Source: Pseudisothecium myosuroides
Taxonomy: Eukaryota > Streptophyta > Bryopsida > Hypnales > Lembophyllaceae
Reading direction: 5' to 3'
NCBI GenBank assembly: GCA_951799445.1
Contig: OX637288.1
Span: 9,116,501 to 9,180,500 of the forward strand
Length of the DNA: 64,000 bases
Shown: positions 25,301 through 35,619 of the stretch, piece by piece
Numbering within the stretch: the first letter of the stretch is position 1
How the letters are laid out: each line of letters begins with the position of its first letter
Translations under genes and position numbers: made by a program
Notes under the pieces: model-generated
What the model saw: the letters and a program-made list of their open reading frames with translations, nothing else
Database searches by the model: none
Told to the model about the DNA's origin: nothing

Positions 25301-25803
25301 CAACTCCAATTGAACCGGATGTGCCAAGGGATGAGACTCTTCCGATTGATGTCGTGCGTGAGAAGGCATTCAATGTGGTACGTGAAATTGAATCACTATG
25401 TCAAGCATCTCTTTATGGTGACAATGAAGAAGAAGTGAAGAGGAAATGTCAAGCCCTTCAAGCTTGCTTAGGCATACTATTGGAGCCTTCGAATTTTGAA
25501 AGGCCCAATACAATTATTCTTCCACTACGAGGTTCTATTGCTTCCATCCAAGAAAACGTGAAGCGAACGAGAATGGGACATGGGAGAAAACATGTTATTT
25601 TGGAAGTTGGTGAAGGAAGTGCTCCACGCCCCTCTTTGAAGCGCTCCAAACATGTGCTTCTTTCACAATCGAAGCAAAAAAGGGCGATTTTCCGAAAGCT
25701 TCCCAAGGTCACTTGTGACATTTGCTCCACAAAGACATTGGTAGAGGGAGGAGCAAATTCTATTTTTTGCAAAAATTGTGACCATGAGATATTTGTGAAG
25801 TAA
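22322..25803 (+). pseudogene. MULE transposase with SWIM zinc finger, two in-frame TAA codons
   Basis: Cut-and-paste transposase for the surrounding element. The first ATG (22322) opens an acidic N-terminus. Introns are 23649-23887 and 24839-24955 (GT-AG, phases agree). Seen in order: an acidic start; a Cys/His-rich segment (YYRCHRGKNK, CNCEFQMKV) resembling WRKY/GCM-like or FAR1-like DNA-binding regions; the MULE core with WALDSTFKTNQY (first Asp), CHFHVMKAW, and TTNHVERHW (Glu); a SWIM finger YCDCPDRVSTCKH; and a C-terminal CDIC...CKNCD ribbon. TAA at 22811-22813 and at 24718-24720 interrupt an otherwise open frame; each would be CAA by one C-to-T change. At the expected second catalytic Asp the sequence reads IIINKHKTS, so Asp may be Asn. 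Probably inactive, and rather young because so little else is damaged. Confidence 0.85.
23732..23866. repeat. 45-bp tandem repeat (3 copies) in MULE intron 1
   Basis: Copies start at 23732, 23777 and 23822 with attacaagt and contain tttcatgtttaa. They fill most of the 239-bp first intron and avoid both splice sites. Confidence 0.9.
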
Positions 25804-26044
25804 AGTTTATGACTTGGATTTCATTTTGTTATCACTTTGTAAATATGCCTTTGTATGATGCATTGATTTTGTTATCACTATGTAAGTATGTCTTTGTATA
25901 ATGCTATATTATGAGTTCCCTTCATAAACCCATTTGGGTCTTAAGTAAATTTAGGAATTAAAAAAAAAAAAAACAAACAAGGCTTTGGAACAAAAAAAGA
26001 CTTAGAATATTTTGGGGTCCCAAGTAGGGGAGAAGGGGGGAGGA

Positions 26045-26334
26045 GCCCGATAGCTCACAGTAAACTCCCCTGCCGAAATGGCCCGAGGGCTGTGCTCAGA
26101 GTACATGGCCGGGTCTCGCAGCCCGGGTCTCGCGAGGGAGGGTATCGGGGGAACGGCAGAACGCGAGGGCGAACGGCGGGAGCGGGGCAGCATCGCATCG
26201 GGCCGCGATCGGCAGCGAGTCGCGAATGGCAGTCCCCTGCAGCCCCCCGACGGCAGCAGGCGGGCTTGGGCGGGCAGAGGTTCGCCGGGCAGAGGCCGCG
26301 CTCCCCCATATGTGGGGAGCCCTTAGTAACGAGG
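26045..26334. repeat. Right terminal inverted repeat of the MULE
   Basis: Inverted partner of 21804-22055. It is longer because of a repeated GCAGAGG block near 26275-26300 and an extra ATCGCATCGGGCCGC stretch. The terminal ~48 bp are identical to the left end. Confidence 0.9.
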
Positions 26335-26344
26335 CCCAGCTGAT

Positions 26345-26371
26345 AGGGTTTTAGGGTTTAGGGTTTAGAGT
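26345..26371. repeat. Interstitial telomere-like repeat (TTTAGGG)
   Basis: Three to four units of the plant-type telomere heptamer (TTTTAGGG, TTTAGGG, TTTAGAG) begin 11 bp outside the MULE right end. Confidence 0.85.
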
Positions 26372-26599
26372 TCCAGTGTCTTTTAGAAAATGAAAAACAC
26401 TTTTCAGATTCCATGTGAATAGTCAAATCAATTCACAAATTAAAATGGAAGGGCCTAAAATGAACTTGAATCATAAATGAATCTTGAAAATAACTAATGA
26501 TATTTACATTTCATATGATTGGTCAAATCAATTCACAAATTAATATAGAAGTGTCTAAAACCACATCTTGAACTATAATTGAATCTTGAAAATAATTAA

Positions 26600-27503
26600 C
26601 CCCTGAAGGACCAAGGAGCCCACTTTGGGCTTTTTGAGAACTCGGGCAGGCTCTATTGACTTCAGAAATTTGGAATTTTTGCATGAAATTTTTAGAATGA
26701 ATGCTACTCATAATATTCTACATGCGAAGCTTTGTTTCATGTCATTCCAATAAATAATGCAAAAGTTAGATGGGGTTTTTCAATTTCAATGTCAAATCAG
26801 GCAGCAAAAAATATACTCTAAAAAAATAAAAATTATTTTTTTGGAATTGTATAGATTGATACCTAGTGGAAAAAAATTAAACCACTCAATTCCGAATAAT
26901 GAGGTAAAAGTTATGAGGTGTTTTATTTTGCGGGCAATGAAGGTTGAAAAAACATATAAAGTCGTCTTTTGCTCTCAATTTTGAAAATTTTCAAATAAAA
27001 ATGAAAATAAAGGATACTACTTGTTTATTAGAACAAAAACACCTTTGGGATTAACAATTCTTTAAGTTTTTCCAAAAGTTATTAGCATATTAGATTTATC
27101 TTTTATTCAGTAATACCTTTTATTTTACAATTTTTTAAAAGATAAATACAAAAGTTTTTTTGGTTAAATTTTTTTAAATATGTTTCCAACCCATTTTCCA
27201 ACATATTGTCTAAAATGCACAAGTAATAGGACATATGTGTTTTTTTCTAAAAATGTTGAAAGACAAAACTTCACCTTTTGGAAGGACTAGAGAAGCCTAC
27301 ATTTTGAAGTTTAGGCACATTGATCTTGCAATCGGTGGGGATATTCATTCTAAAATTTTGGAACAATATACTTGTGCAAGTTAACCAAAGGATCCTATGG
27401 TTGAATTTGTTAAAAAATAATATTGATGAAGATTTTGACCTTGATTTAGGGATGAGTATTTTGAAGCAGTTTTGGGCCCCTAAACACGTTGGTCCTTTAG
27501 GGG
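26600..27503. mobile_element. TTAA-flanked piggyBac-like MITE, copy B (904 bp)
   Basis: Flanked by TTAA at 26596-26599 and 27504-27507. Ends are CCCCTGAAGGACCAA and, in inverted orientation, CCCCTAAAGGACCAA (14 of 15 match). No transposase frame is inside; the short frames carry nothing recognisable. TTAA duplication plus C-rich ends is the piggyBac signature. It is nearly identical to copy C. Confidence 0.75.
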
Positions 27504-27714
27504 TTAACAACGTTTAGATTCCATGTGATTGGTCAAATGATCAATTCACAAATTAATATAGAAGTGCCTGAAACCATAGTTTGAACTGTAAATCAATCTT
27601 GAAAATAATTAACTATATTTAGATTTCATGTGATTGATCAAATCAATTCACAAATTAATATAGAAGTGTCTAAAACCATAGCTTGAACCATAATTTGATC
27701 TTGAAAATAATTAA

Positions 27715-28615
27715 CCCCTGAAGGACCAAGGAGTCCACTTTGGGCTTTTTGAAAACTTGGTCAGGCTCTATTGACTTCATAATTTGGAATTTGTATGAAT
27801 TTCTTAGGATGGATGCTACTCATTATAATCTACATGTGAAGCTTTGTTTCATGTCATTTCAATAAATAATGCAAAAGTTAGAAGGTTTTTTTCAATTTCA
27901 ATGTCAAACCGGGCAGCAAAAAATATATTCTAAGAAAATAAAAATTATTTTTTTGGAATTGTGTAGATTGATACCTATTCAAAAATAGTTGAACCACTCA
28001 ATTCCGAATAATGAGGTAAAAGTTATGAGGTGTTTTATTTTGCGAGCAATGAAGGTTGAAAAAACATATAAAGTCATCTTTTGCTCTCAATTTTGAAAAT
28101 TTTCAAATGAAAATGAAAATAAAGGATATTACTTGTCTATTAGAACATTCTCACCATTGGGATTAACAATTCTTTAAATTTTTTCAAAAGTTATTAGCAT
28201 ATTAGTTTTATCTTTTATTTAGTAATACCTTTTACTTTACAATTTTTTTTAAAATGAATACAAAAGTTTTTTTAGTTCAAATTTTTTACATATGTTTCCA
28301 ACCCATTTTCCAACATATTGTCTAAAATGCACAAGTAATAGGACATACGTGTTTTTTTCTAAAAATGTTGAAAGACAAAACTTCACCTTTTGAAAGGACT
28401 AGAGAAGCCTACATTTTGAAGTTTAGGCACATTGATCTTGCAATCGGTGGAGATATTCATTCTAAAATTTTGGAACAATGTACTTGTGCAAGTTAACCAA
28501 AGGATCCTATGGTTGAATTTGTTAAAAATAAATATCGATGAAGATTTTGACCTTGATTTTGAGACGAGTATTTTGAAGCAGTTTTGGGCCTCTAAACACG
28601 TTGGTCCTTTAGGGA
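27715..28615. mobile_element. TTAA-flanked piggyBac-like MITE, copy C (~901 bp)
   Basis: TTAA at 27711-27714 and 28616-28619. The left end is CCCCTGAAGGACCAA; the right end reads TTTAGGGA, so the last base of the expected GGGG is changed. Internal sequence follows copy B closely throughout, with scattered substitutions and a few small indels. Confidence 0.75.
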
Positions 28616-29025
28616 TTAACAACATTTAGATTTCATGTGATTGGTCAAATCAATTCACAAATTAATATAGAAGCATTTGAAACCACATCTTGAACCATAA
28701 TTCGATATTGAAAATAATTAACTACATTTAGATTCCATGTGATTGGTCAAATGATCAATTCACCATTTAATATGAAAGTGTCTAAAACCATAGCTTGAAC
28801 TGTAAATCAATCTTGAAAATAATTAATTATATTTAGATTCCATGCGATTGGTCAAATCAATTCACAAATTAAAGTAGAAGTATCTAAAATCAACTTGAAC
28901 TATAAATCAGTCTTGAAAATAATTGACTGTATTTAGATTCAATGTGAATAGTTAATCAATTCACAAATTATCATAGAAGACAGTGCCTAAAATCAACTTG
29001 AACCACAAATCAATCTTGAAAAATA

Positions 29026-30866
29026 TTTAGACGCAGTGGTAGTTCCAAATGCTCTAAATGTATATATGAATTGAGAATACATTTTTGGATGTATCATAAA
29101 GTGGAGTTTCAAAAATTCATTATATATTTATACAAATTCAAAAATTTACAAACTCATTTCTTAAAAATTCATGATTTTCAATTATCATTGTCATTGTGTT
29201 AAATATAGTCTCACGTATTGATTTTGCATAGGAGTATGCATAATTGCTTATGTGGATAGTAGTAGGCACTTCCACTTTACTTCTCAATTAATTCCCCCAT
29301 CTATTTTGATTACTACTAGTGTGCCTTGTGCCGTTGCCATAGCCAAAATAAAAATAAAAATAATTTTTTAATTTTTTTAATTCATTAAAACTTTGAAATT
29401 CAATAACTTTCACATCGTACTGTGAGAAATTGCATTGTTGGTACAAATAAAAAGCTATATGCACAAAGGAGTGCAAGGGCTTTGTTTCATGGCGTTTGGA
29501 CATGCCATGCAAAATTTATGTTTTTATTAAAATAAAAGATAATTTAATTCTATTTTTTAATTTAAACAATCCATAACTTTCATATTGTAGGTACAAAGGC
29601 CAAAAAATTAGCACAAATAGAAAGCTTTATGCATAAAGGAGTGCAAAGGGCTTTGTTTTGTGGCGTTTGGATACCCAATGTGAAAGTTACAAATTTTCTA
29701 AAATAAATGATAATTTAATTCTATTTCTGAATTCATAAAAACTTTGAAATTCAATAATTTTCACGTGACAGGTCCAAACGCCACGAACCAAAGTTTGTGC
29801 ACCCCTCCTTGCCAAGAGCTTTTGAGCGGTTTCAAAAATGCCATGGGATGCCTCATGGTTTGTTAGATTTCAACGTATCAAATAAAATAAACAAAACAAA
29901 ATATACAACCTAATTTAAGGTATAGATTATCATGAATTATGTAGGAAATGATCAAAATTGAAAAGCTAAAAAATTTGAAAAGTTCCTTAAAAATTGCAAT
30001 TTATACAAAATTATGAATTTTCAATTAACATGAAAGGAGATATGATAGTGAGACAAATGTCATGCTTCAAGTGCAAAATGAAGTTGAGAGAGGGGATAAT
30101 TTGAAATATGCTTGTACCAAAGTAGTAGAGTTCAAAAGATTAAAGACATATGGATGTTACTTACAATGACAATGAGGCAAAAAGAGCAAACAAAGGTTTT
30201 TCCATTTCAATTTCTCCCCCCCCCCCTCTTTTGGAAAGTCCAGAGCCGTTGATTTCATTTTTTTTTTAAATTTTACTCTCTTCAATGTTGTCAATCTTCT
30301 GAAAAAATCAAAGCTGCTAATGTTTGTCGAACAAACAAATGTTCTTTTCCTTTAAAATTGACACTTCTATACACACAATGTGTTCAAAAGAAGCAATAAC
30401 TGCCTTTTTAACTTTGTACTTACAAGCTAGGCTAGATATTTTTTGCAACACACTTAGGTAACTTGTTGTGATTACTTAAATCTTTATATTACATAGACAC
30501 TTGGATAATTTTCTAATACTTTATATGGTCTAGCCTATTGGATTATACATAAGGCTATCAATGCTTATTTATAAAAATTGCAAAGAATTCATTCATCACA
30601 AAAAGAATGTAAACAAGTAAATAATATATCTTCAAATTTGACTTGTTTTTAGAAACATCTATCTCCAATACGTTTCTTAGAAAAAATCAAATTTGGAATT
30701 ATTTAATCTTTAAATACTTTAATTCTAAATTCCCTTACATTTTGAATCTAAAATACCCATAAAATAGTCATTCTTTGGGTCAACATTTTCCTATGAGGGA
30801 AAAATTTAAGTCAAACAATTGTAACCATAGGAACTTATTCTCACCTTCACTTAGAACACAACTACC
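29026..30866. other. AT-rich repeats, no gene
   Basis: Contains the dispersed 'CTAGTGTGCC' repeat (29320-29935). The remainder (29936-30866) shows no recognisable frame; a C8-10 run near 30220 and A/T runs are the only features. Confidence 0.5.
29320..29935. repeat. Dispersed repeat 'CTAGTGTGCC', copy 1
   Basis: Begins ctagtgtgccttgtgccgtt and ends aacctaatttaaggtataga. Inside, an aataactttcac...aaggagtgcaagggctttgttt...tggcgtttgg block occurs twice, followed by an inverted-sense related block (aaacgccacgaaccaaag). The same ends bound 32073-33287 and the tandem units at 50708-51507. No transposon superfamily could be assigned. Confidence 0.7.
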
Positions 30867-30870
30867 TTAA

Positions 30871-32009
30871 CCCCTAAAGGACCATTGTCCGTTCGGGGGA
30901 CCAATGCGTTTTTGGGCAGGTACCTACGGGCTGAAATTTTCTTCTGATTTTTTTAAACTTTTTTTGGAGGTAGAAAATTTGATTAGCTCTGTGGGAATAT
31001 AATTTTTTTCACAATCGGTGCCTGGGAAAAAAAGTTATGACCAAATAAGCTCAAAACAGCGGATGGCGGGCAGCTCGGGCAGCAAAAAAAAAATAGACAA
31101 GAATTTGAATTTTTTTTTTAATATTTTTTTTCTCATAGATTATATTTTTGTCTATGTGGAAAGCTTTTACTCATTTCATTTGGATTTTTTATGAGAAAGT
31201 TATGGATATTCTTGTTTTTCAGGCAGTTAGAGCATTTTTTCGAAAAAAATAACTTGTAGGATTCATTTTTGAATGCAATTTTCAAATTTTTCAAATTTTT
31301 TTTTTGCATGGTTTAATTTACTTGCTTGAACAATCTCACCATTGGGATTAGTGTATTTTAATTCCATCTAAAATATATGAATATTTTAGATTTTCCTTCT
31401 ATCTTGTACCTACTTCTACTTAACAATTTTTTTAAGAATGATAATTAAGTTTTTTTTAATTTTCTTTTTTTTACTAGACTCTCAACTCAATTCTCCACTA
31501 TAAAGATTTAAAGCTCAAAACTTTGTAGTGCAGAAATTTTAAGTTAAAAATGTTCAAAGTAAAAAATTCTAGTCTCGCAATGTGCTGAAAAATTTGTTTT
31601 TTTCACTTTAAACGCAAATATCTTGCAAACTGTGCGGTCAAAAATTCTGAAATTTTTTCCACACACTCTCATACTACAGTAGAACCTCTCTTAGTGCATA
31701 CTCTGGTAGTGCATAATATGCACTAAGAGAGATTGTCCTTTGAAGCTTTTATTGCTCAACAGTGCTTGGAGGCCTTGTAGTTAGAAGCCACATTAGGTAG
31801 TGAACAGTACTAAACCTCTCCAAATGCATAAACCTCTCTTAATGCATAATCCCAACACTATGCATTAAGAGAGGTTCTACTGTAGTTAGGTGTAAGATCC
31901 TATGGTAAGATATGGAAAAAAAACATTTTTCAATATTTTTTATTCTTTGTTATAGAAATGGCAGTTTTGAGTGTTTTTTGGCAGAAAAAAGGCCTTGGGC
32001 CTTGAGGGG
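30871..32009. mobile_element. TTAA-flanked piggyBac-like MITE, copy D (with nested MITE)
   Basis: TTAA at 30867-30870 and 32010-32013. The left end is CCCCTAAAGGACCATTG and the right end, inverted, CCCCTCAAGGCCCAAGG. The 3' part matches copies A and E. A 206-bp TA-flanked element is inserted at 31677-31882; without it the copy would be about 930 bp, like copies B and C. Confidence 0.75.
31677..31882. mobile_element. Nested pogo-like (Tc1/mariner) MITE, 206 bp
   Basis: Ends CAGTAGAACCTCTCTTAGTG and, inverted, CAGTAGAACCTCTCTTAATG, each flanked by TA (31675-31676, 31883-31884). CAGT-type ends with TA duplication are typical of pogo/Tigger-like elements. Each terminal repeat is followed by its own reverse complement (atgcactaagagag on the left; aacctctcttaatgcat on the right), so each end folds on itself. 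It is too short to encode a protein. Confidence 0.8.
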
Positions 32010-32072
32010 TTAATTTACAACATACACCAATTAGTTCCAAACTTATTTGTGCACACACACTATAATTCCAAA

Positions 32073-33287
32073 CTAGTGTACCATGTGCAGTTGCCACATA
32101 CTAACATTATTTTTTATTTTTTTATTCATTAAATTAAAACTTTAAAATTCAATAACTTTCACACTACATTGTGCTCGAGGTTGTGTTCTTGCTACAAATA
32201 GAAAGTTTTATGTACAAAGGAGTGGAAGGGCTTTGTTTTGTGGCATTTGGACATGCAATGTGAAAGTTATGGTTTTTCCAAAATACCGTAGTACCTTTTC
32301 AATTTTAGCAAAAATTAACTGTTTTTGAAGGAATTTGTAATTTTCAGAAATCTTGAAAATTGTCAGCACCTATTGTCCAAATCCAACTAATTCAGACCAT
32401 TTTGAACACACTTTCAATGAACTTGATCACAATTTAAGGTATGTAAACAGATTTAATTTGATTTTCTTACAACTACTAAAATGAAAGGAAGTTTTTTTTG
32501 ATCCCTCATATAATTTTTGAATAATGAAACCATACTTGTAGCCAAATGTTAACTGGAAGTGGCATTACCTATATCGTTGAGCTTTTACAATAGCAATGTA
32601 AATGATTACTTGGAGAGGATACTAGTAATATAGTACACCAAAAGGAAATGATTATATGGAGAGGACACCAATAGTAGATGGTAGTACACGTACACTACCT
32701 ACATATGGTATTTAGTAGCATATTGTATTGGATACTTGTACAACTGCCTAATATTTATTAATTCAACATTTTGGATGATCTAATATGTTGAAATCCCTTT
32801 TTAATTGCCAAAGTTGAAAAGTTTAATTTGATTAAATATTCGGCAAAGGTTGCCAAAATTGAAAGGTACTACAGTAAAAGATAATTTAATTCAATTTTTA
32901 AATTTAAGAAAATCCATAACTTTCACACCGTAGGTCCAAACACCTTTAAACTGACACGAATAGAAAGTTCTTTGCACAAAGGAGTGCACAGGCTTTGTTT
33001 CCTGGCGTTTGGATACGCAATGTAAAATTTATGTTTTTTTCAAAATAAAAGATAATTTAATTCAATTTTCCAATATATAAAAACTTTGAAATTCAATAAC
33101 TTTTACGCCGTAGTTCCAAACACCATGAAACAAAGTCCATGCATCTCTCTTCACCAATAGCTTTCCAATGGTACTAAAAATGCGGCATGAAGCCTCATGG
33201 TTTTTTACATCTCAGTGTATCAAACAAAACAAACAAAACAAAACAAAACAAAACAAAACAAACAATCTAATTTAAGGTATAGATTTT
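32073..33287. repeat. Dispersed repeat 'CTAGTGTGCC', copy 2 (with (CAAAA)n tail)
   Basis: Starts ctagtgtaccatgtgcagtt and ends aatctaatttaaggtataga, matching copy 1. The interior holds the same aataacttt...ggagtg...ggctttgttt block near 32150-32260 and again near 32925-33010, separated by about 600 bp of other AT-rich DNA. The tail contains an (AAAAC)n tract at about 33223-33262. Confidence 0.65.
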
Positions 33288-33368
33288 TATCAAAAAAATT
33301 TCATCTAAATATTATTTTTTTTGGAAATGCTCTAGTCAAAAGCCAAAACCCAACACTTTTCAGAAACA

Positions 33369-33681
33369 CAATTTGGTTGCAAATGATTTTAAAAGTCTCT
33401 TCTATAAGTACATGCACGAGTGCAAGACAAAAGACCTTCTTCACCAACCAATGACTCATTTACAATTTCTAACCACATTATGTGAATCACTGATAAGAAA
33501 TTGGCAAAAGAGAAGTAGTGTGGATTTTCTTGAAGCACTACTTCTAAGGCATCTTTGTTACCATGCATTTGCCAATTTGTGTAAACCATGCATGGCTTGC
33601 ACCGACGGATCATTGCCAATCATGTGGCTAAAAACTTATTGCCCGTCATGTGACAATAAATCTATATGTTGCCTAGCATAA
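33369..33681 (+). pseudogene. piggyBac-like transposase, C-terminal remnant with Cys-rich domain
   Basis: The frame reads FKSLFYKYMHECKTKDLLHQ, then PMTHLQF, LCESLIRNW, and ends with a Cys-rich tail (CKPCMAC, YCPSCDNKSICC). In piggyBac (DDE_Tnp_1_7) transposases the end of the catalytic region has a conserved '(KP)MTHLqFR..La.aLI' segment followed by a C-terminal zinc ribbon of this spacing. The upstream catalytic domain is not found nearby. The stop at 33679-33681 falls at a natural-looking end. Family assignment is by pattern recognition and would need a profile search (PF13843, PF13842). A fragment of an unknown gene is the alternative. Confidence 0.6.
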
Positions 33682-35619
33682 AGGATGTTTTCAATTGTAT
33701 CACAAAAATATACTTTTGACTATGTAAGCAAAATGTGAGCCTATTTTTCACACTCCATAATAATTTGGAATGTTTTTATGCATTATTTTTATTTGATTTT
33801 TCAATTTGATGTGAAGCATGTTATTCATACATGATAATAGTCTTGTATGATATTTTACAAAGCGAAAAGAGATTACAATTTTTGACATGCCATTTGTGAA
33901 GCCAAGGTTAAGAGAAGCAAATGGAATTTCATATCAATTGATGTAACCAACCCTTTTTTCTGGCAAAATGGTGCTGGAAAGCACCATCCTCCAAAACAAG
34001 GTAAAAAAGTGTTAAGGATTTTTTTTCAGAATAAAGTGTTGGTGGCCCTACTACAGCCTAGGGTTTGGGTGGGGCGGCCCCAAATCTCTAACCCTAGCCG
34101 CCCTTGTTGCCTGCTCCGGTCCCCCTATGGTGCCGCGCTGTTCCTTGTCTCGCGCCCAATTTTGAATTTGAACTCTGAAAAGTTGTCAAAATAGCATTGA
34201 ATACTTGTGCGTTCATCGCTGCAGCAATATAAAAGAGAAATTCTATTTGTCACTAGCAATCAAGGCATTCAAAACTTCAATTGCTTGATTGTGTACATTT
34301 CATTCCCGTGGAGCGCCAAATTCATTTCTGCTCTTGAAGAAAGATTGTCTGCTTGTTACACTTGAATATGTTGTAATTTGGGTTGGATTTCTTCATCACC
34401 TTTGGCGGCTCTGCAATTGCTATGGGGGTGGCTCAATTCTATACTGCAATAGAAATTAGAAGTGGTGGGAGGTGGTTGCTGCTTGGTCGTTTTTGGATGG
34501 GATTTTGTAAGTATAGGTGGACTAGATTAGTATATGGAGGTAGTTGCAAGAAACATTCACGTTTTTTTTATCAAAATTGTGTTTTTTGGCCATAGGACTG
34601 GCAGTACTATGCAATACTACCAATACTATGTTTAGTAGCGCCCCGACAAATTTGAACCGTTGATTTAGTACTATGCTATACTATGCGGTACTACGAAATA
34701 CTACAAAGTACTACAGAAGCCATTGGGAGAAGAAAATAGCAGAAAAAGGGTCTGTGGAGTTTTTCCTTTTTAGTAATCTAAAAAAATTCAAAAAAATTCC
34801 ATAAAAAAAATTATTTTGCTAGAAAAGATTGCGCTTGCATTGCACCAAAAAATTCATGAAGGAAATTTTTTTCCTCTTTGCAGCCTTCGCACAAAGGAAG
34901 GTCACTTTGACCACATGTGTGCAACCGACATATTGCTATTTTCAAAAAAGCTTTGGTCAGTCCTTGTAATGTTAGTGGACCTCTAACATGTCCAATTTGT
35001 GGCTTCAAATTTGCATTTTTGGATAAAAAATAGGACTAAATCCCCCCCCAAAATGGCCAAGGTAGACACCCAATTGGGTGCAGGTTAAAAATAGTAAAGT
35101 AATTTGAAAAAAATTGGAAAAATTATGCAATGTCTGCAACTACTATATCTACCTTCATTCCAAATTTCATACCAAATGGACAAACAATGCAAAAGTTATG
35201 AGCAAAAAAACAATTCCCGAGGGCAAGGGGACAAGAAATAGGACAAGTGTTTCTTGCAATCACCCATGGCCAAATCCATCTCTTTCCTATTCATTTACCT
35301 ATCTTCTATTTTTAGCAATGAACTCTAATACACTAATGAACATTGCAATACACTTGCTTTGCCCTTTGTTTGATCACTAAGTTGTGTTTCTGGTTGTAAG
35401 TTTTAGCATCAGCGCCATGGTTTGACAAAGAGCCGCCAAAGGTGATTGTAAATGTTGTTGTCCTCATGTTGTAGGAAACCTCATGGTTTGACAAGCTCGC
35501 CAAAGGTGGTTGTGTCTTACGCTTAGCTTTTTTTTTTCCTTCATTTGCGGTTGTTAGAGTTTGAGGCATTCTACTGCGATGGTTGCAAGATTTGATTGTC
35601 TAGAGTTTGAGGACCTTAG
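33682..35619. other. Non-coding stretch with GC-rich patch and short tandem repeats
   Basis: A GC-rich patch of about 110 bp (34050-34160) stands out from AT-rich surroundings but carries no recognised frame. A cacctttggcggctct block near 34398 recurs as its complement near 35430 (agagccgccaaaggtg) and again, diverged, near 35490, so an undefined ~1-kb element may lie between. No gene is supported. Confidence 0.45.
34612..34726. repeat. Degenerate tactatgc/tactac repeat
   Basis: About ten imperfect 9-11-bp units (agtactatgc, aatactacc, ggtactacg, aatactac, agtactac) in two blocks separated by ~50 bp. Confidence 0.7.

Larger units (their letters stand above)
21804..26334 (+). mobile_element. 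Mutator-like element (MULE), 4.5 kb, with long GC-rich TIRs
   Basis: The outermost ~48 bases of both ends are identical in inverted orientation (CCTCGTTACTAAGGGCTCCC at 21804 and its complement ending 26334), and similarity continues for about 250 bp. The TIRs are near 65-70% GC whereas the interior is AT-rich. The interior carries one spliced transposase frame on plus (22322-25803). A 9-11-bp target duplication is expected for MULEs. AGTAACGAGG occurs at 21789-21798 and at 26325-26334, but the right copy lies within the inverted repeat, so the exact boundary is uncertain. Telomere-like repeats start 11 bp outside the right end. The element lies directly upstream of the minus-strand FAH gene. 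Confidence 0.9.
26390..29025. repeat. ~105-bp minisatellite (eight units) carrying two TTAA elements
   Basis: Units read approximately tttagattccatgtgattgg, tcaaatcaattcacaaatta, an aagtgtctaaaacc block, then tcttgaaaataatta. Two units precede element B, two lie between B and C, and four follow C. Both elements occupy the same point of the unit (the TTAA of aataattaac). The arrangement [unit, unit, element] twice suggests a segmental duplication of about 1.1 kb. Confidence 0.85.

Noticed and set aside
33223..33262. (AAAAC)n tail as the 3' end of a SINE
   Set aside because: No A/B box promoter at the 5' end of the repeat and no target duplication; the tail is internal to a longer common 3' motif.
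34050..34160. GC-rich patch as an rRNA or organelle insertion
   Set aside because: No conserved rRNA or plastid motif could be recognised; left as an unexplained patch.
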